From: Treponema sp. UBA1747
GTDB lineage: Bacteria > Spirochaetota > Spirochaetia > Treponematales > Treponemataceae
Assembly (NCBI GenBank): GCA_002315375.1
Contig: DCHR01000011.1
Coordinates: forward strand, 1 to 64,000
Length of the DNA: 64,000 nucleotides
Direction: 5' to 3'
Position 1 is the first letter of the stretch; every line of letters begins with the position of its first letter. Positions 15,092 through 22,843 of the stretch are shown here, in pieces. The notes beneath the pieces were generated by a model that was given only the letters and a program-made list of their open reading frames with translations, was not told the origin of the DNA and made no database searches. Made by a program: the position numbers and the translations under genes.

Positions 15092-16108
15092 ATGAAAAAA
15101 ATCATAACAGCTGTAGCAGCTATCGCTATGGCAACAACAATGTTCGCAGCTGACGTAGCCGCAACAGTAAAAATGGCTGGATCACTCTTCAACCTGGATG
15201 CAGATTCAAATGTATCTGCTCTCAAAGTTGCTGATGATGCAACAGAATCATACAAAGCAGCAATTGCACTCTCTGCAAACGGAGACAAAGCTGGTGCTTC
15301 TGTAAAATACACAAACAAGCCAACTCTCACAAGAGGTGACTACACAATCTGGTTCGCTCCAGCAGATGCTCTTAAAATCACACTCGGAAACAGTGATAAA
15401 GCTATCAATCAGGAACACATTGACTGGTGTAACTCTGATACAAACGTTGCTGGATACGGTTTCAAAGCTGATGTAAATGTAGATGCACTTTCAGCATCTG
15501 TAATGCTCTACCCAGGTGAAGGAAACTTCTACTTCGCTAACAAAGAAGCTGCTCAGACAGCTCTTAACGTTGGATACTCAGCAGACTTCGGTTCAATCGG
15601 TGTAATGGCTGATTTCGAAGCTAACTTCAAAAAAATGGCATTCGGTCTTGGATACTCAGGAGCAGTTGACTCAACATCTTACTTCGTAAACGCTTTGGTT
15701 TACATGAACGATGGTCTTTCTTCAATCCGTGCTGAAGCATACGTTTCAACAGCTGTAGAATCAGTTGGAATCAACGTATTCCTCCCATTCACATACGTAA
15801 TGAAAGGAGCTAACGCTTGGTCTGTATGTGGAAACAACTGGCACAAAGGATCTATCGGATACGCTGGAAACAAAGACGGACAGGTTATCCTTGGTACAAC
15901 AGCAAAAATCACAATGCCTGTAGCAAGCATGGGTGCTTACCTCTACATCGCTTCTAACGACTGGCTCGCAGAAACACTCGCAGTTGAAGTAAAACCAGGA
16001 CTCACAGGTTCAGTAGGATCTATGGGATGGGAAGCAGCTCTCGACATGAACATCAACGGTGGAAAATTCTCACTCGATGTTCCATTCGTAGCAACAGTAA
16101 ACTTCTAA
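15092..16108 (+). CDS. Abundant porin-like outer-membrane protein
   Basis: 338 aa with a clear signal peptide, MKKIITAVAAIAMATTMFA, cleaved before A-D. The mature part alternates polar and hydrophobic residues, with many Gly, Ala, Tyr and Phe, and ends in ...VPFVATVNF, the terminal aromatic expected of a beta-barrel. The family name is not recognised. Codon use is strongly biased to AAC, TTC, TAC, ATC and CTC, unlike the neighbours, which marks a very highly expressed gene. The frame is open from 14990, but the start at 15092 is fixed by the SD AAAGGAGG and the signal peptide. It is monocistronic between its own promoter and terminator. Confidence 0.75.
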   Translation: MKKIITAVAAIAMATTMFAADVAATVKMAGSLFNLDADSNVSALKVADDATESYKAAIALSANGDKAGASVKYTNKPTLTRGDYTIWFAPADALKITLGNSDKAINQEHIDWCNSDTNVAGYGFKADVNVDALSASVMLYPGEGNFYFANKEAAQTALNVGYSADFGSIGVMADFEANFKKMAFGLGYSGAVDSTSYFVNALVYMNDGLSSIRAEAYVSTAVESVGINVFLPFTYVMKGANAWSVCGNNWHKGSIGYAGNKDGQVILGTTAKITMPVASMGAYLYIASNDWLAETLAVEVKPGLTGSVGSMGWEAALDMNINGGKFSLDVPFVATVNF

Positions 16109-16143
16109 TCTTAGCCTAACGGCAAAAGTTAGTTAAATTGAAG

Positions 16144-16175
16144 GCGGACCTTCTTATGAAGGTCCGCTTTTTTTT
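16144..16175 (+). terminator. Strong terminator of the porin-like gene
   Basis: GCGGACCTTC (16144-16153) pairs perfectly with GAAGGTCCGC (16158-16167) around TTAT, followed by eight Ts. Confidence 0.92.
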
Positions 16176-16236
16176 GTTTAAAAAGAGGTATGTGGGGGTA
16201 TTGAAATCATCTTTCTCACATTTTTAAAATAAAAAA

Positions 16237-16262
16237 ACCGGCCCAAATTGAGCCGGCTTTTA
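16237..16262 (-). terminator. Terminator of the small membrane protein gene
   Basis: CCGGC (16238-16242) and GCCGG (16252-16256) form a GC-only stem. On the minus strand it is followed by a run of Ts (the A run at 16231-16237). Confidence 0.65.
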
Positions 16263-16277
16263 TGAAATAAATCTGGA

Positions 16278-16490
16278 TTAGAACAGTTTAAGAATGTCGC
16301 CTTTTACCAGAAGAAGGATGAAGTCGATGAGCCATACAAGGTTCCATCCAAAGAACAGACGCAGGATAACTGCGAGCCATTTTCCGTCTACAGCTCTCTG
16401 AATAATTCCCATAATTGGTCCGAGGAACAGACACAGAATAACGCTTACAAGCCAACCCAGTTTAAGGTATCCACCCTTTTTTTTAGCCAT
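16278..16490 (-). CDS. Small two-helix membrane protein (70 aa)
   Basis: Not recognised. MAKKKGGYLKLGW leads into a hydrophobic helix (about 11-31), a short basic linker with Asp, Gly, Lys and Trp, and a second helix (about 38-62) ending in VKGDILKLF. The positive N-terminus suggests both ends face the cytoplasm. The start is taken at 16490 because GGAGG lies 8 nt upstream; the longer TTG frame to 16505 would run through that SD. It has its own terminator and a convergent, highly expressed neighbour. The function is unknown. Confidence 0.6.
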   Translation of the reverse strand: MAKKKGGYLKLGWLVSVILCLFLGPIMGIIQRAVDGKWLAVILRLFFGWNLVWLIDFILLLVKGDILKLF

Positions 16491-16575
16491 AATTAAAACC
16501 TCCAAGTTTTATTAATTTAATTTTATCTAAAATCTCCAATTTGTCAAATTATTTCTTTGTGATTTGTTCATAAAT

Positions 16576-16604
16576 TTGAAAAAAAGAACCAGCATTGTTA
16601 TTAT
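16576..16604 (+). promoter_or_regulatory. Promoter of thiN, leaderless
   Basis: TTGAAA (16576-16581), exactly 17 nt, TATTAT (16599-16604), then 6 nt to the ATG at 16611. No Shine-Dalgarno is present, so transcription should start at the AUG. Confidence 0.7.
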
Positions 16605-16610
16605 ATCTTC

Positions 16611-17267
16611 ATGAAAAATGAATGTTTGATTATTGCTGGCGGCGAAGAAAATTCATTGGCTTCTTTTTATCCTTCAGGATTTAATTCGGTTTATGTTATT
16701 GCCTGCGATAAAGGATATGAATACGCTTCGAAGCAGGGGATTCCTGTTGATTTTGTTTGCGGAGATTTTGATTCCTGTTCACTTGAAATACCATCGTCAT
16801 CAGACGTTCCTGATGGTGTTGATGTTCTTCCTTCTCATAAGGATGATACTGATTTGATTCATGGTATAAAACATGCTTTACTAATGCAATTTAGTAAAAT
16901 CACTGTTGCCTGTGCAGGCGGCGGACGTTATGATCACTTCCTGTCAAATATCCAGGCATTGGTTTATGCAAAAGAGAAGTCATCTGGTCCAGTTGAAATC
17001 AGGCTTGTGGATGACAGAAATGAAGTTTTCATCTTAAAAAATGAATCAGGACTTTTCCCGAAACGGAAAGATTGTTCGCTTTCGGTTTTATCATTTACGG
17101 ATAAATCAGAAGGTGTTTCAATTTCAGGTGCTGAATATGAAGTTTCGGATGTTGAACTTCTGAATACCTTTCCGCTGGGGCAGAGTAATTCATGGAAATC
17201 GGATTCAGTTCAGGTTATCGTGGAAAAGGGTATTCTTCTGGTTATTATCAGTAAATTGATACTTTAA
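16611..17267 (+). CDS. thiN: Thiamine pyrophosphokinase
   Basis: It transfers pyrophosphate from ATP to thiamine to make thiamine diphosphate. Family marks in order: IIAGGE (6-11), ACDKGYEYA (about 31-39), VCGDFDS (about 48-54), PSHKDDTDLIHGI (about 73-85) and GGGRYDHFLSNI (about 102-113); these Asp-rich loops bind Mg-ATP. The 218-aa length is normal. There is no SD, and the promoter ends 6 nt before the ATG, so the mRNA is probably leaderless. dapL follows with its own promoter. Confidence 0.9.
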   Translation: MKNECLIIAGGEENSLASFYPSGFNSVYVIACDKGYEYASKQGIPVDFVCGDFDSCSLEIPSSSDVPDGVDVLPSHKDDTDLIHGIKHALLMQFSKITVACAGGGRYDHFLSNIQALVYAKEKSSGPVEIRLVDDRNEVFILKNESGLFPKRKDCSLSVLSFTDKSEGVSISGAEYEVSDVELLNTFPLGQSNSWKSDSVQVIVEKGILLVIISKLIL

Positions 17268-17276
17268 TTAACCTCG

Positions 17277-17305
17277 TTGAAAGTGGTTTTAATAAATGGT
17301 ATTCT
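17277..17305 (+). promoter_or_regulatory. dapL: Promoter of dapL
   Basis: TTGAAA (17277-17282), 17-nt spacer, TATTCT (17300-17305). It leaves a leader of about 20 nt carrying AGGAG before the ATG at 17331. Confidence 0.55.
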
Positions 17306-17330
17306 TCTTCTATTAAAACAGGAGTTACAA

Positions 17331-18566
17331 ATGATCAAACGTAATGAAAATTATACAAATCTTGCCAAGGGGTATCTTTTCCCGGAAATTGCAAAGCGCC
17401 GCCGCGAATTTCAGGCTGCTAATCCGGATGCAAAAATTATCAGTCTTGGTATTGGAAATACAACAGAACCATTAACACCTCACATTGTTGAAGCAATGAA
17501 AGATTTTGTTACAGCAATGGGAACAAAAGAAGGTTACGAAGGATACCAGGACGACAGTGCAGGTATGCCAAAACTCCGTGAACGCATTGCAAATGTAATG
17601 TACAACGGAAAAATCAAGGCTTCTGAAGTTTACGTTTCAGACGGTGCAAAATGTGACCTGGGACGTATTCAGACAATGTTCGGGAAAGGTGTAAATGTTG
17701 CAGTTCAGGATCCGTCATATCCTGTTTATGTTGACGGAACAGTTATGGCAGGAGCCGGCGGAAAAGAACCTGTAACAGAAACTGGTTTCAAAGATATCGT
17801 TTACATGCCATGTCTTCCTGAAAACAATTTCTTCCCTGATCTTTCAGTTGTAAAAAAGGACAGCCTTATTTATATCTGTTCACCAAATAATCCTACAGGT
17901 GCCTGTGCTTCAAGAAAAAATCTTGAAGATCTGGTTGCTTTTGCAAAAGCAAATGACTGTATTGTCCTTTATGACGGAGCCTATTCAGCATTTATCCGTG
18001 ACCCAAGCATTCCGAAAACAATTTACGAAATTGAAGGTGCTGATGAAGTTGCAATTGAAATGCAGTCTTTCTCTAAACCAGCAGGCTTTACAGGTGTACG
18101 TCTTGGATGGTGTGTAGTTCCTGAAAAACTCAAGTTTGAAGACGGAAGTGCAGTTCACACAGCATGGGAACGTGAAATCAATACACAGTTCAATGGTGCT
18201 TCAAACATTGCACAGGCTGGTGGTTACGCCGCTCTCGATGAAACTGGCCTTAAAGAAATGGAAGAAACAATCAATTATTACCTTGAAAACGGCCGCCTTA
18301 TTAAGGAAGCTCTTTCAGGAGACAACTTCAAGGCTGCAAACGTTGAAATCTACTTTACTGGTAATGCTCCATATGTCTGGGCAAAATTCAACGGAAAGAA
18401 AAGCTGGGATGTATTTGACCAGATTCTTTCACAGTGCAATGTAGTTTGTACACCAGGCGCTGGATTCGGACCAAGTGGTGAAAGCTTCATCCGTTTCAGT
18501 TCATTCGGTCACAGGGAAAATATTGTTGAAGCCTGTAACCGTCTTAAGAATCTTAAACTGAACTAA
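17331..18566 (+). CDS. dapL: LL-diaminopimelate aminotransferase
   Basis: It makes LL-diaminopimelate directly from tetrahydrodipicolinate and glutamate, the short DAP route to lysine also found in chlamydiae and some spirochaetes. MIKRNENYTNLAKGYLFPEIAKRR is the characteristic N-terminus, ISLGIGNTTEPL is near 38-49, SPNNPTGA near 188, and SFSKPAGFTGVRLGW (about 246-260) carries the PLP-binding Lys. The 411-aa length matches the family. The start at 17331 has AGGAG 7 nt upstream and fits the family N-terminus; the frame is open from 17277, but that lies on the promoter. The MATE gene begins immediately after the stop. Confidence 0.93.
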   Translation: MIKRNENYTNLAKGYLFPEIAKRRREFQAANPDAKIISLGIGNTTEPLTPHIVEAMKDFVTAMGTKEGYEGYQDDSAGMPKLRERIANVMYNGKIKASEVYVSDGAKCDLGRIQTMFGKGVNVAVQDPSYPVYVDGTVMAGAGGKEPVTETGFKDIVYMPCLPENNFFPDLSVVKKDSLIYICSPNNPTGACASRKNLEDLVAFAKANDCIVLYDGAYSAFIRDPSIPKTIYEIEGADEVAIEMQSFSKPAGFTGVRLGWCVVPEKLKFEDGSAVHTAWEREINTQFNGASNIAQAGGYAALDETGLKEMEETINYYLENGRLIKEALSGDNFKAANVEIYFTGNAPYVWAKFNGKKSWDVFDQILSQCNVVCTPGAGFGPSGESFIRFSSFGHRENIVEACNRLKNLKLN

Positions 18567-19937
18567 GTGAAAAAAAATCAGATTGACATGACTGAGGGAT
18601 CGATTGTCGCAAAACTTATTGCGTTTTCGGTCCCTCTCATAATTTCAAGTATATTACAACTTCTCTTTAATGCCGCTGATGTTGTGGTGGTAGGACGTTT
18701 TGCGGGAGACAATTCTCTTGCAGCGGTTGGTTCTACCGCCAGTTTGATTCATATGCTGGTAAATTTATTTACAGGTCTTGCAACTGGAACAACAGTTGTT
18801 GCTGCAAATTATTTTGGTGCTCGCGACAAAGAAAAACTTCATGATACGGTTCATACATCGATGGTTGTCAGTTTATGGAGTGGTGTAATTCTTACAGTAG
18901 TCGGTATTTTTGGTGCCAAAAGAATTCTTCTCTTAATGGGCTCGCCTGAAGAAGTTCTGCCGTTGGCCCAGCTTTATCTTAAAGTTTATTTTGCAGGAAT
19001 TACTGCCAGCATGATCTACAACTTTGGCAGTGCTCTTCTTCGTGCTAAAGGGGATACTCAGCGTCCTTTGATCATTCTTCTGGTTGCCGGTGTTATAAAT
19101 GTAATTCTCAATCTGATTTTTGTCATTTCTCTCAAAATGGATGTTGCAGGAGTTGCACTGGCTACTGTTATTTCTCAGTGCTTTGCTGCTGCCGTTGTTG
19201 TAATTATTCTGCTTCACGAACAGGATGATTTTCATTTGAACATAGCTGAACTTAAAATAAACGGGACAATTTTATCCCGGATTGTACGTATCGGAGTTCC
19301 GGCCGGGGTTCAGGGGATACTGTTCAGTTTTTCAAACGTAATTATTCAGAGCTCTGTAAACTCCTTCGGTGCAATAGTTGTGGCCGGAAACTCTGCAGGT
19401 TCAAATATTGAAGGTTTTGTCTGGACTTCTATGAATGGTTTGAGTCAGGGAGTTATGACTTTTGCCGGTCAGAATCTTGGAGCCGGAAAAACTGAAAGAA
19501 TCAGAAAACTCCCTTTAATCAGTCAGCTGATGGTTATTGTTGAAGGACTTGTCCTTGGAAATCTTGTTGTGCTTTTTTCACCGGTTCTCCTTTCTCTGTA
19601 TACTCAGAATCCGGATGTTATTGCAGAAGGTGTAATCCGAATCCGTATGGTTTGTACTTTGTATTGTCTTTGCGGAATGATGGACTGTATGGCAAATCTT
19701 TTGAGAGGAATAGGGCACAGTCTTCTTCCGATGGTTGTTACAATTTTCGGCGCCTGCGGACTCCGTCTTCTCTGGATTTTTACAGGTTTCCGGTTAGTAG
19801 AAAAGTTTCATAACATGAAGTCTCTTCTTGCAACTTATCCTGTTTCCTGGTCTGTAACCTGGAGTGTTCTTGTAATCTGTTTTGTAATCATCTACCACAA
19901 AGAGTTTAAAAATAAAACCGCAGGAGTTTCAGAATGA
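18567..19937 (+). CDS. MATE-family efflux transporter
   Basis: 456 aa and about 12 hydrophobic helices. The opening MTEGSIVAKLIAFSVPLIISSILQLLFN.AD is the usual MATE start, with VVVGRFAG following. It exports organic cations or drugs in exchange for Na+ or H+; the substrate is unknown. The GTG start directly abuts the dapL stop; an alternative ATG lies at 18588. The 3' end overlaps the methyltransferase gene by 4 nt (ATGA), showing one operon. Confidence 0.88.
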   Translation: MKKNQIDMTEGSIVAKLIAFSVPLIISSILQLLFNAADVVVVGRFAGDNSLAAVGSTASLIHMLVNLFTGLATGTTVVAANYFGARDKEKLHDTVHTSMVVSLWSGVILTVVGIFGAKRILLLMGSPEEVLPLAQLYLKVYFAGITASMIYNFGSALLRAKGDTQRPLIILLVAGVINVILNLIFVISLKMDVAGVALATVISQCFAAAVVVIILLHEQDDFHLNIAELKINGTILSRIVRIGVPAGVQGILFSFSNVIIQSSVNSFGAIVVAGNSAGSNIEGFVWTSMNGLSQGVMTFAGQNLGAGKTERIRKLPLISQLMVIVEGLVLGNLVVLFSPVLLSLYTQNPDVIAEGVIRIRMVCTLYCLCGMMDCMANLLRGIGHSLLPMVVTIFGACGLRLLWIFTGFRLVEKFHNMKSLLATYPVSWSVTWSVLVICFVIIYHKEFKNKTAGVSE

Positions 19938-20701
19938 GCGGAACTTTTGAGGGCAGCACAGACATATCTGTTGAAATAAAACCGGAAGAAAGGATTGATA
20001 CTTTGAAGACGTCGGGCTTTAAGGTTATCCAGGAAGAAAAGCGGTTCTGTTTTGGTATTGATGCGGTTCTGCTTGCTGATTTTGCGCGGACTCGTAAAAA
20101 AGAAAAATGCTGCGATTTTGGAACAGGAACCGGAATTATTCCTTTGCTGCTGTCAGCAAAAAATTCTTCCCTTCATATTGATGCTCTTGAAATACAGACA
20201 GAATCTGCAGACATGGCTCAACGCTCTGTAAAACTCAACGCCCTTGAAAACAGAATCAATGTTGTGGAAGGGGATATAAAAATAGCTTCTGAAATATTCG
20301 AAAAGAATTCTTATGATGTAGTTACGTCGAATCCACCGTATATGATTGCAGAACACGGGGAAGGGAACGGAAATGATGAAAAAACAATTGCACGTCATGA
20401 AGTGCTTTGTACTCTGGAAGACGTTGTCCGTTCTGCTTCAGAGCTTTTAAAAAGTCAGGGCCGTTTTTACATGATTCATAAACCTTTCCGCCTGGCAGAA
20501 ATTATGTCTGTAATGATGAAGTATAAACTGGAACCAAAACGAATGAGGCTCTGTTATCCTTATGTCGATAAAGAACCGACTATGGTTTTGATTGAAGGGG
20601 TAAAATGTGCAAAAAGCCGAATTACAGTAGAGTCTCCGTTAATTGTATATGAAAAATCCGGCGGTTATACAAAAGAAGTGCAGGAGATTTACGCTCGTTA
20701 G
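19934..20701 (+). CDS. tRNA1(Val) A37 N6-methyltransferase-like protein (TrmN6/YfiC)
   Basis: A 255-aa SAM-dependent methyltransferase. The pre-domain ERIDTLKTSGFKVIQEEKRFCFGIDAVLLADFA is typical of the YfiC/TrmN6 group, CDFGTGTGIIPLLLS (about 54-68) is the SAM loop, and SNPPYM (about 132-137) is the N6-adenine catalytic motif. The expected substrate is A37 of tRNA-Val; a related adenine target cannot be excluded. The gene overlaps the MATE stop by 4 nt. Confidence 0.85.
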   Translation: MSGTFEGSTDISVEIKPEERIDTLKTSGFKVIQEEKRFCFGIDAVLLADFARTRKKEKCCDFGTGTGIIPLLLSAKNSSLHIDALEIQTESADMAQRSVKLNALENRINVVEGDIKIASEIFEKNSYDVVTSNPPYMIAEHGEGNGNDEKTIARHEVLCTLEDVVRSASELLKSQGRFYMIHKPFRLAEIMSVMMKYKLEPKRMRLCYPYVDKEPTMVLIEGVKCAKSRITVESPLIVYEKSGGYTKEVQEIYAR

Positions 20702-20713
20702 AAAAACTTTGGG

Positions 20714-20719
20714 TATAAT
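20714..20719 (+). promoter_or_regulatory. -10 element of the exonuclease gene, leaderless
   Basis: A perfect TATAAT (20714-20719) is followed by 6 nt and the ATG at 20726. No Shine-Dalgarno is seen and the -35 is poor. Confidence 0.55.
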
Positions 20720-20725
20720 TTATTT

Positions 20726-21325
20726 ATGGATTTTGTTGCAATAGATTTTGAGACGGGAACTCAGCATAAAAACAGTGCCATTTCTGTAGGTCTTGTAAAA
20801 TTCGAGGGGAGTGAAAAAACTGATACTTATTACACTCTCATAAGACCTCCTGTTTTGTATATCGATCCTTTTAATACTTCGATTCATCATCTTACTTTGG
20901 ATGATGTTATTGATGCTCCAACCTTTGATCAGATTTTTCCGGCCATTCAGTCTTTTGCAGGAAATCTTCCCTTTGCAGCCCATAATGCTGGTTTTGATAT
21001 GGGCGTTTTGAAAGCGACTCTCCAGCATTATGAAATTCCGGTTCCACAGTATAAGTATTTTGATTCAGTTCATTTAAGCCGGAAAATTTATCCTGAAATA
21101 GAAAGTCATAAGCTTACTTTTCTTGGTGATTATTTTGGCATTGAATATGACGCCCACAATGCCCTGGCCGATGCCGAAACCTGCGGTAAAGTTATTCTGA
21201 ACTGTGCAAAACGTCTTATTTCAGAAAACAAGATCAAAGGTCCCACAAAAGACCTGACAGAACTTACAGTCCAGAATTTTTTGAAAAGTGCCAGCGTGAA
21301 ACTGAAGGTAGTGCAGCCGGTTTAG
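20726..21325 (+). CDS. DEDDh 3'-5' exonuclease (DnaQ-like)
   Basis: 199 aa. The catalytic acids are visible: AIDFETG (D7, E9), AAHNAGFDMGVL (Asp near 92) and HNALADAE (the DEDDh His plus Asp, near 145-150). Such stand-alone proteins resemble the proofreading subunit of DNA polymerase III or the exonuclease domain of DinG/PolC, and trim DNA or RNA 3' ends. A basic C-terminal tail follows. Leaderless translation is likely because TATAAT ends 6 nt before the ATG. A bidirectional terminator follows at 21409. Confidence 0.88.
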   Translation: MDFVAIDFETGTQHKNSAISVGLVKFEGSEKTDTYYTLIRPPVLYIDPFNTSIHHLTLDDVIDAPTFDQIFPAIQSFAGNLPFAAHNAGFDMGVLKATLQHYEIPVPQYKYFDSVHLSRKIYPEIESHKLTFLGDYFGIEYDAHNALADAETCGKVILNCAKRLISENKIKGPTKDLTELTVQNFLKSASVKLKVVQPV

Positions 21326-21408
21326 AAAGTTTGTCCGGGGATGTTATGCAGATATCTCGACAAACTGAATTTTCCGCTGGCAGAGCCAATGTCCGTTAAA
21401 ACAAAAAT

Positions 21409-21459
21409 GCCGGCCGCTACAGAATTTTTCATTCTGTCACACAGCCGGCTTCGGTTTTT
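21409..21459. terminator. Terminator between the exonuclease gene and icd
   Basis: GCCGGC (21409-21414) pairs with GCCGGC (21444-21449), and inside it ACAGAAT (21419-21425) pairs with ATTCTGT (21431-21437). T-rich tails occur on both sides, so it can serve the convergent icd as well. Confidence 0.75.
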
Positions 21460-21492
21460 ATCTGATTGTCAATTGTGAATTATGAATCAGCA

Positions 21493-21604
21493 AGTTTTTC
21501 AGCAATTGCGTCAATATATTCGACGCAGGCTTCGCCTGCTTCCTGGAAGCTGCGCTTCCAGCCTACATGTTGCTCAGTCTTTCAGCAATTGCATCAATGT
21601 ATTC
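21493..21604. repeat. Double-hairpin element flanked by a diverged duplication of the icd 3' end
   Basis: The 29 bp at 21576-21604 (the icd C-terminus EYIDAIAERL) recur at 21493-21521 with 3 differences, all silent or conservative in frame. The 54-bp insert holds two tandem hairpins: CTGGAAGC-TGC-GCTTCCAG (21543-21561) and GCAGGC-TTC-GCCTGC (21525-21539). Read on the icd strand, the order is an 8-bp stem, 3 nt, then a stem with loop GAA, exactly as at argB. The distal copy still encodes EYIDAIAEKLADS-stop, probably the ancestral end of icd. Confidence 0.75.
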
Positions 21605-22768
21605 CCAAGAGTTCAGAACCTTCTTTGCAGGTGGGTTTGCGATGCGTGCAATGTCACCTGTCATGTATCCGTCTTCGATAGTTCCAAGTGTTGCAGCTTC
21701 AAGTTTCTTTGCAAATTCTACAAGTTCCGGAGTTCCGTCCAGTTCACCGCGTTTTGCAAGGGCACCTGTCCAGGCAAAAATTGTAGCTACAGGGTTTGTA
21801 GAAGTTTTTTCGCCTTTCAGGTAGCGGTAGTAGTGCTTCTGAACAGTTCCGTGTGAAGCTTCGTATTCGAAGTTTCCGTCAGGGCTTACCAGAACAGATG
21901 TCATCATGGCCAGGCTTCCACAGGCAGAAGCAATCATGTCTGACATAACGTCGCCGTCGTAGTTTTTTGTTGCCCACATGAATCCGCCTTCAGAACGCAT
22001 TACGCGTGCTACAGCATCGTCAATGAGAGTGTAGAAGTATTCAATTCCGGCTGCTTCAAATTTTGCCTTGAATTCTTCATCATAGATTTTCTGGAAAATT
22101 GCCTTGAAGTTTCCGTCATAAGTTTTTGAGATTGTGTCTTTTGCACCAAACCAAACAGAGATTTTGCGGTCCAGGGCGTATGTGAGACAGCAGCGAGCAA
22201 AGCTTTCGATTGATTTGTCCAGGTTGTGGATTCCCTGAATGATTCCAGGTCCCGGCATGTCTTTAATAAGCTTGCGGATTACTGTTCCGTCTTCGCCTGT
22301 AAATACCAGTTCTGCTTTTCCGGCGGAGGGAGTTTTAATTTCTGTATTCTTGTAAATGTCACCGTAAGCATGGCGGCCAAGAACAATTGGTTTTTCCCAG
22401 CATGAAACTGTTCCGTGAACATTTTTTACAAAGATCGGCTCACGGAAAACTGTTCCGTCCAGTTCTGCACGGATGATTCCGTTTGGAGAAGGAGTAAGCT
22501 GTTTAAGATTGTATTCTTCTACACGTGCCTGATTCGATGTAATTGTTGCACATTTTACACCAACACCAAGACGTTTGATGGCTGCAGCACTTTCATAAGT
22601 AACTTTGTCATCTGTATTGTCGCGGTTTTTCAAACCAAGGTCGTAGTATTCTGTTTTAAGATCAACGAAAGGAAGAATCAGCTTGTCTTTAATAAGCTGC
22701 CAAAGAACGCGTGTCATTTCATCACCGTCAAGTTCGGCAATGGCGTTTTTCATCTGTATTTTTGCCAT
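21563..22768 (-). CDS. icd: NADP-dependent isocitrate dehydrogenase, eukaryote-like (type II)
   Basis: It oxidatively decarboxylates isocitrate to 2-oxoglutarate, feeding glutamate and arginine synthesis. The N-terminus IAELDGDEMTRVLWQLIKDKLI, the segment ATITSNQARVEEYNLKQL and the loop GEDGTVIRKLIK are typical of the dimeric type-II enzyme (about 400 aa) rather than the E. coli type. The C-terminus has been rewritten by an inserted double-hairpin element: it now ends RLSNM, with the TAG in the insert, while a diverged copy of the ancestral end lies downstream. The ATG is preceded by an AGAGG embedded in a terminator-like hairpin. Confidence 0.92.
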   Translation of the reverse strand: MAKIQMKNAIAELDGDEMTRVLWQLIKDKLILPFVDLKTEYYDLGLKNRDNTDDKVTYESAAAIKRLGVGVKCATITSNQARVEEYNLKQLTPSPNGIIRAELDGTVFREPIFVKNVHGTVSCWEKPIVLGRHAYGDIYKNTEIKTPSAGKAELVFTGEDGTVIRKLIKDMPGPGIIQGIHNLDKSIESFARCCLTYALDRKISVWFGAKDTISKTYDGNFKAIFQKIYDEEFKAKFEAAGIEYFYTLIDDAVARVMRSEGGFMWATKNYDGDVMSDMIASACGSLAMMTSVLVSPDGNFEYEASHGTVQKHYYRYLKGEKTSTNPVATIFAWTGALAKRGELDGTPELVEFAKKLEAATLGTIEDGYMTGDIARIANPPAKKVLNSWEYIDAIAERLSNM

Positions 22769-22805
22769 AAAAAAAACCTCTGAAAGTTATAACTTTACAG
22801 AGGTT
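22769..22805 (-). terminator. Terminator hairpin abutting the icd start codon
   Basis: AACCTCTG (22775-22782) pairs with CAGAGGTT (22798-22805) and AAAGTT (22783-22788) with AACTTT (22791-22796), with one bulged base. On the minus strand this strong hairpin is followed by eight Ts and then directly by the icd ATG. It is the terminator of the upstream outer-membrane protein gene, and its 3' arm contains the icd Shine-Dalgarno AGAGG. Confidence 0.75.
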
Positions 22806-22811
22806 ATTATA
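22806..22811 (-). promoter_or_regulatory. Possible -10 of icd inside the intergenic space
   Basis: TATAAT on the minus strand at 22811-22806. A transcript from here would begin near 22799, lacking most of the 5' arm of the hairpin and leaving the AGAGG free. No convincing -35 is seen. Confidence 0.35.
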
Positions 22812-22843
22812 AAGAAATAGGAGAGTTGTTACTATATATAAAA

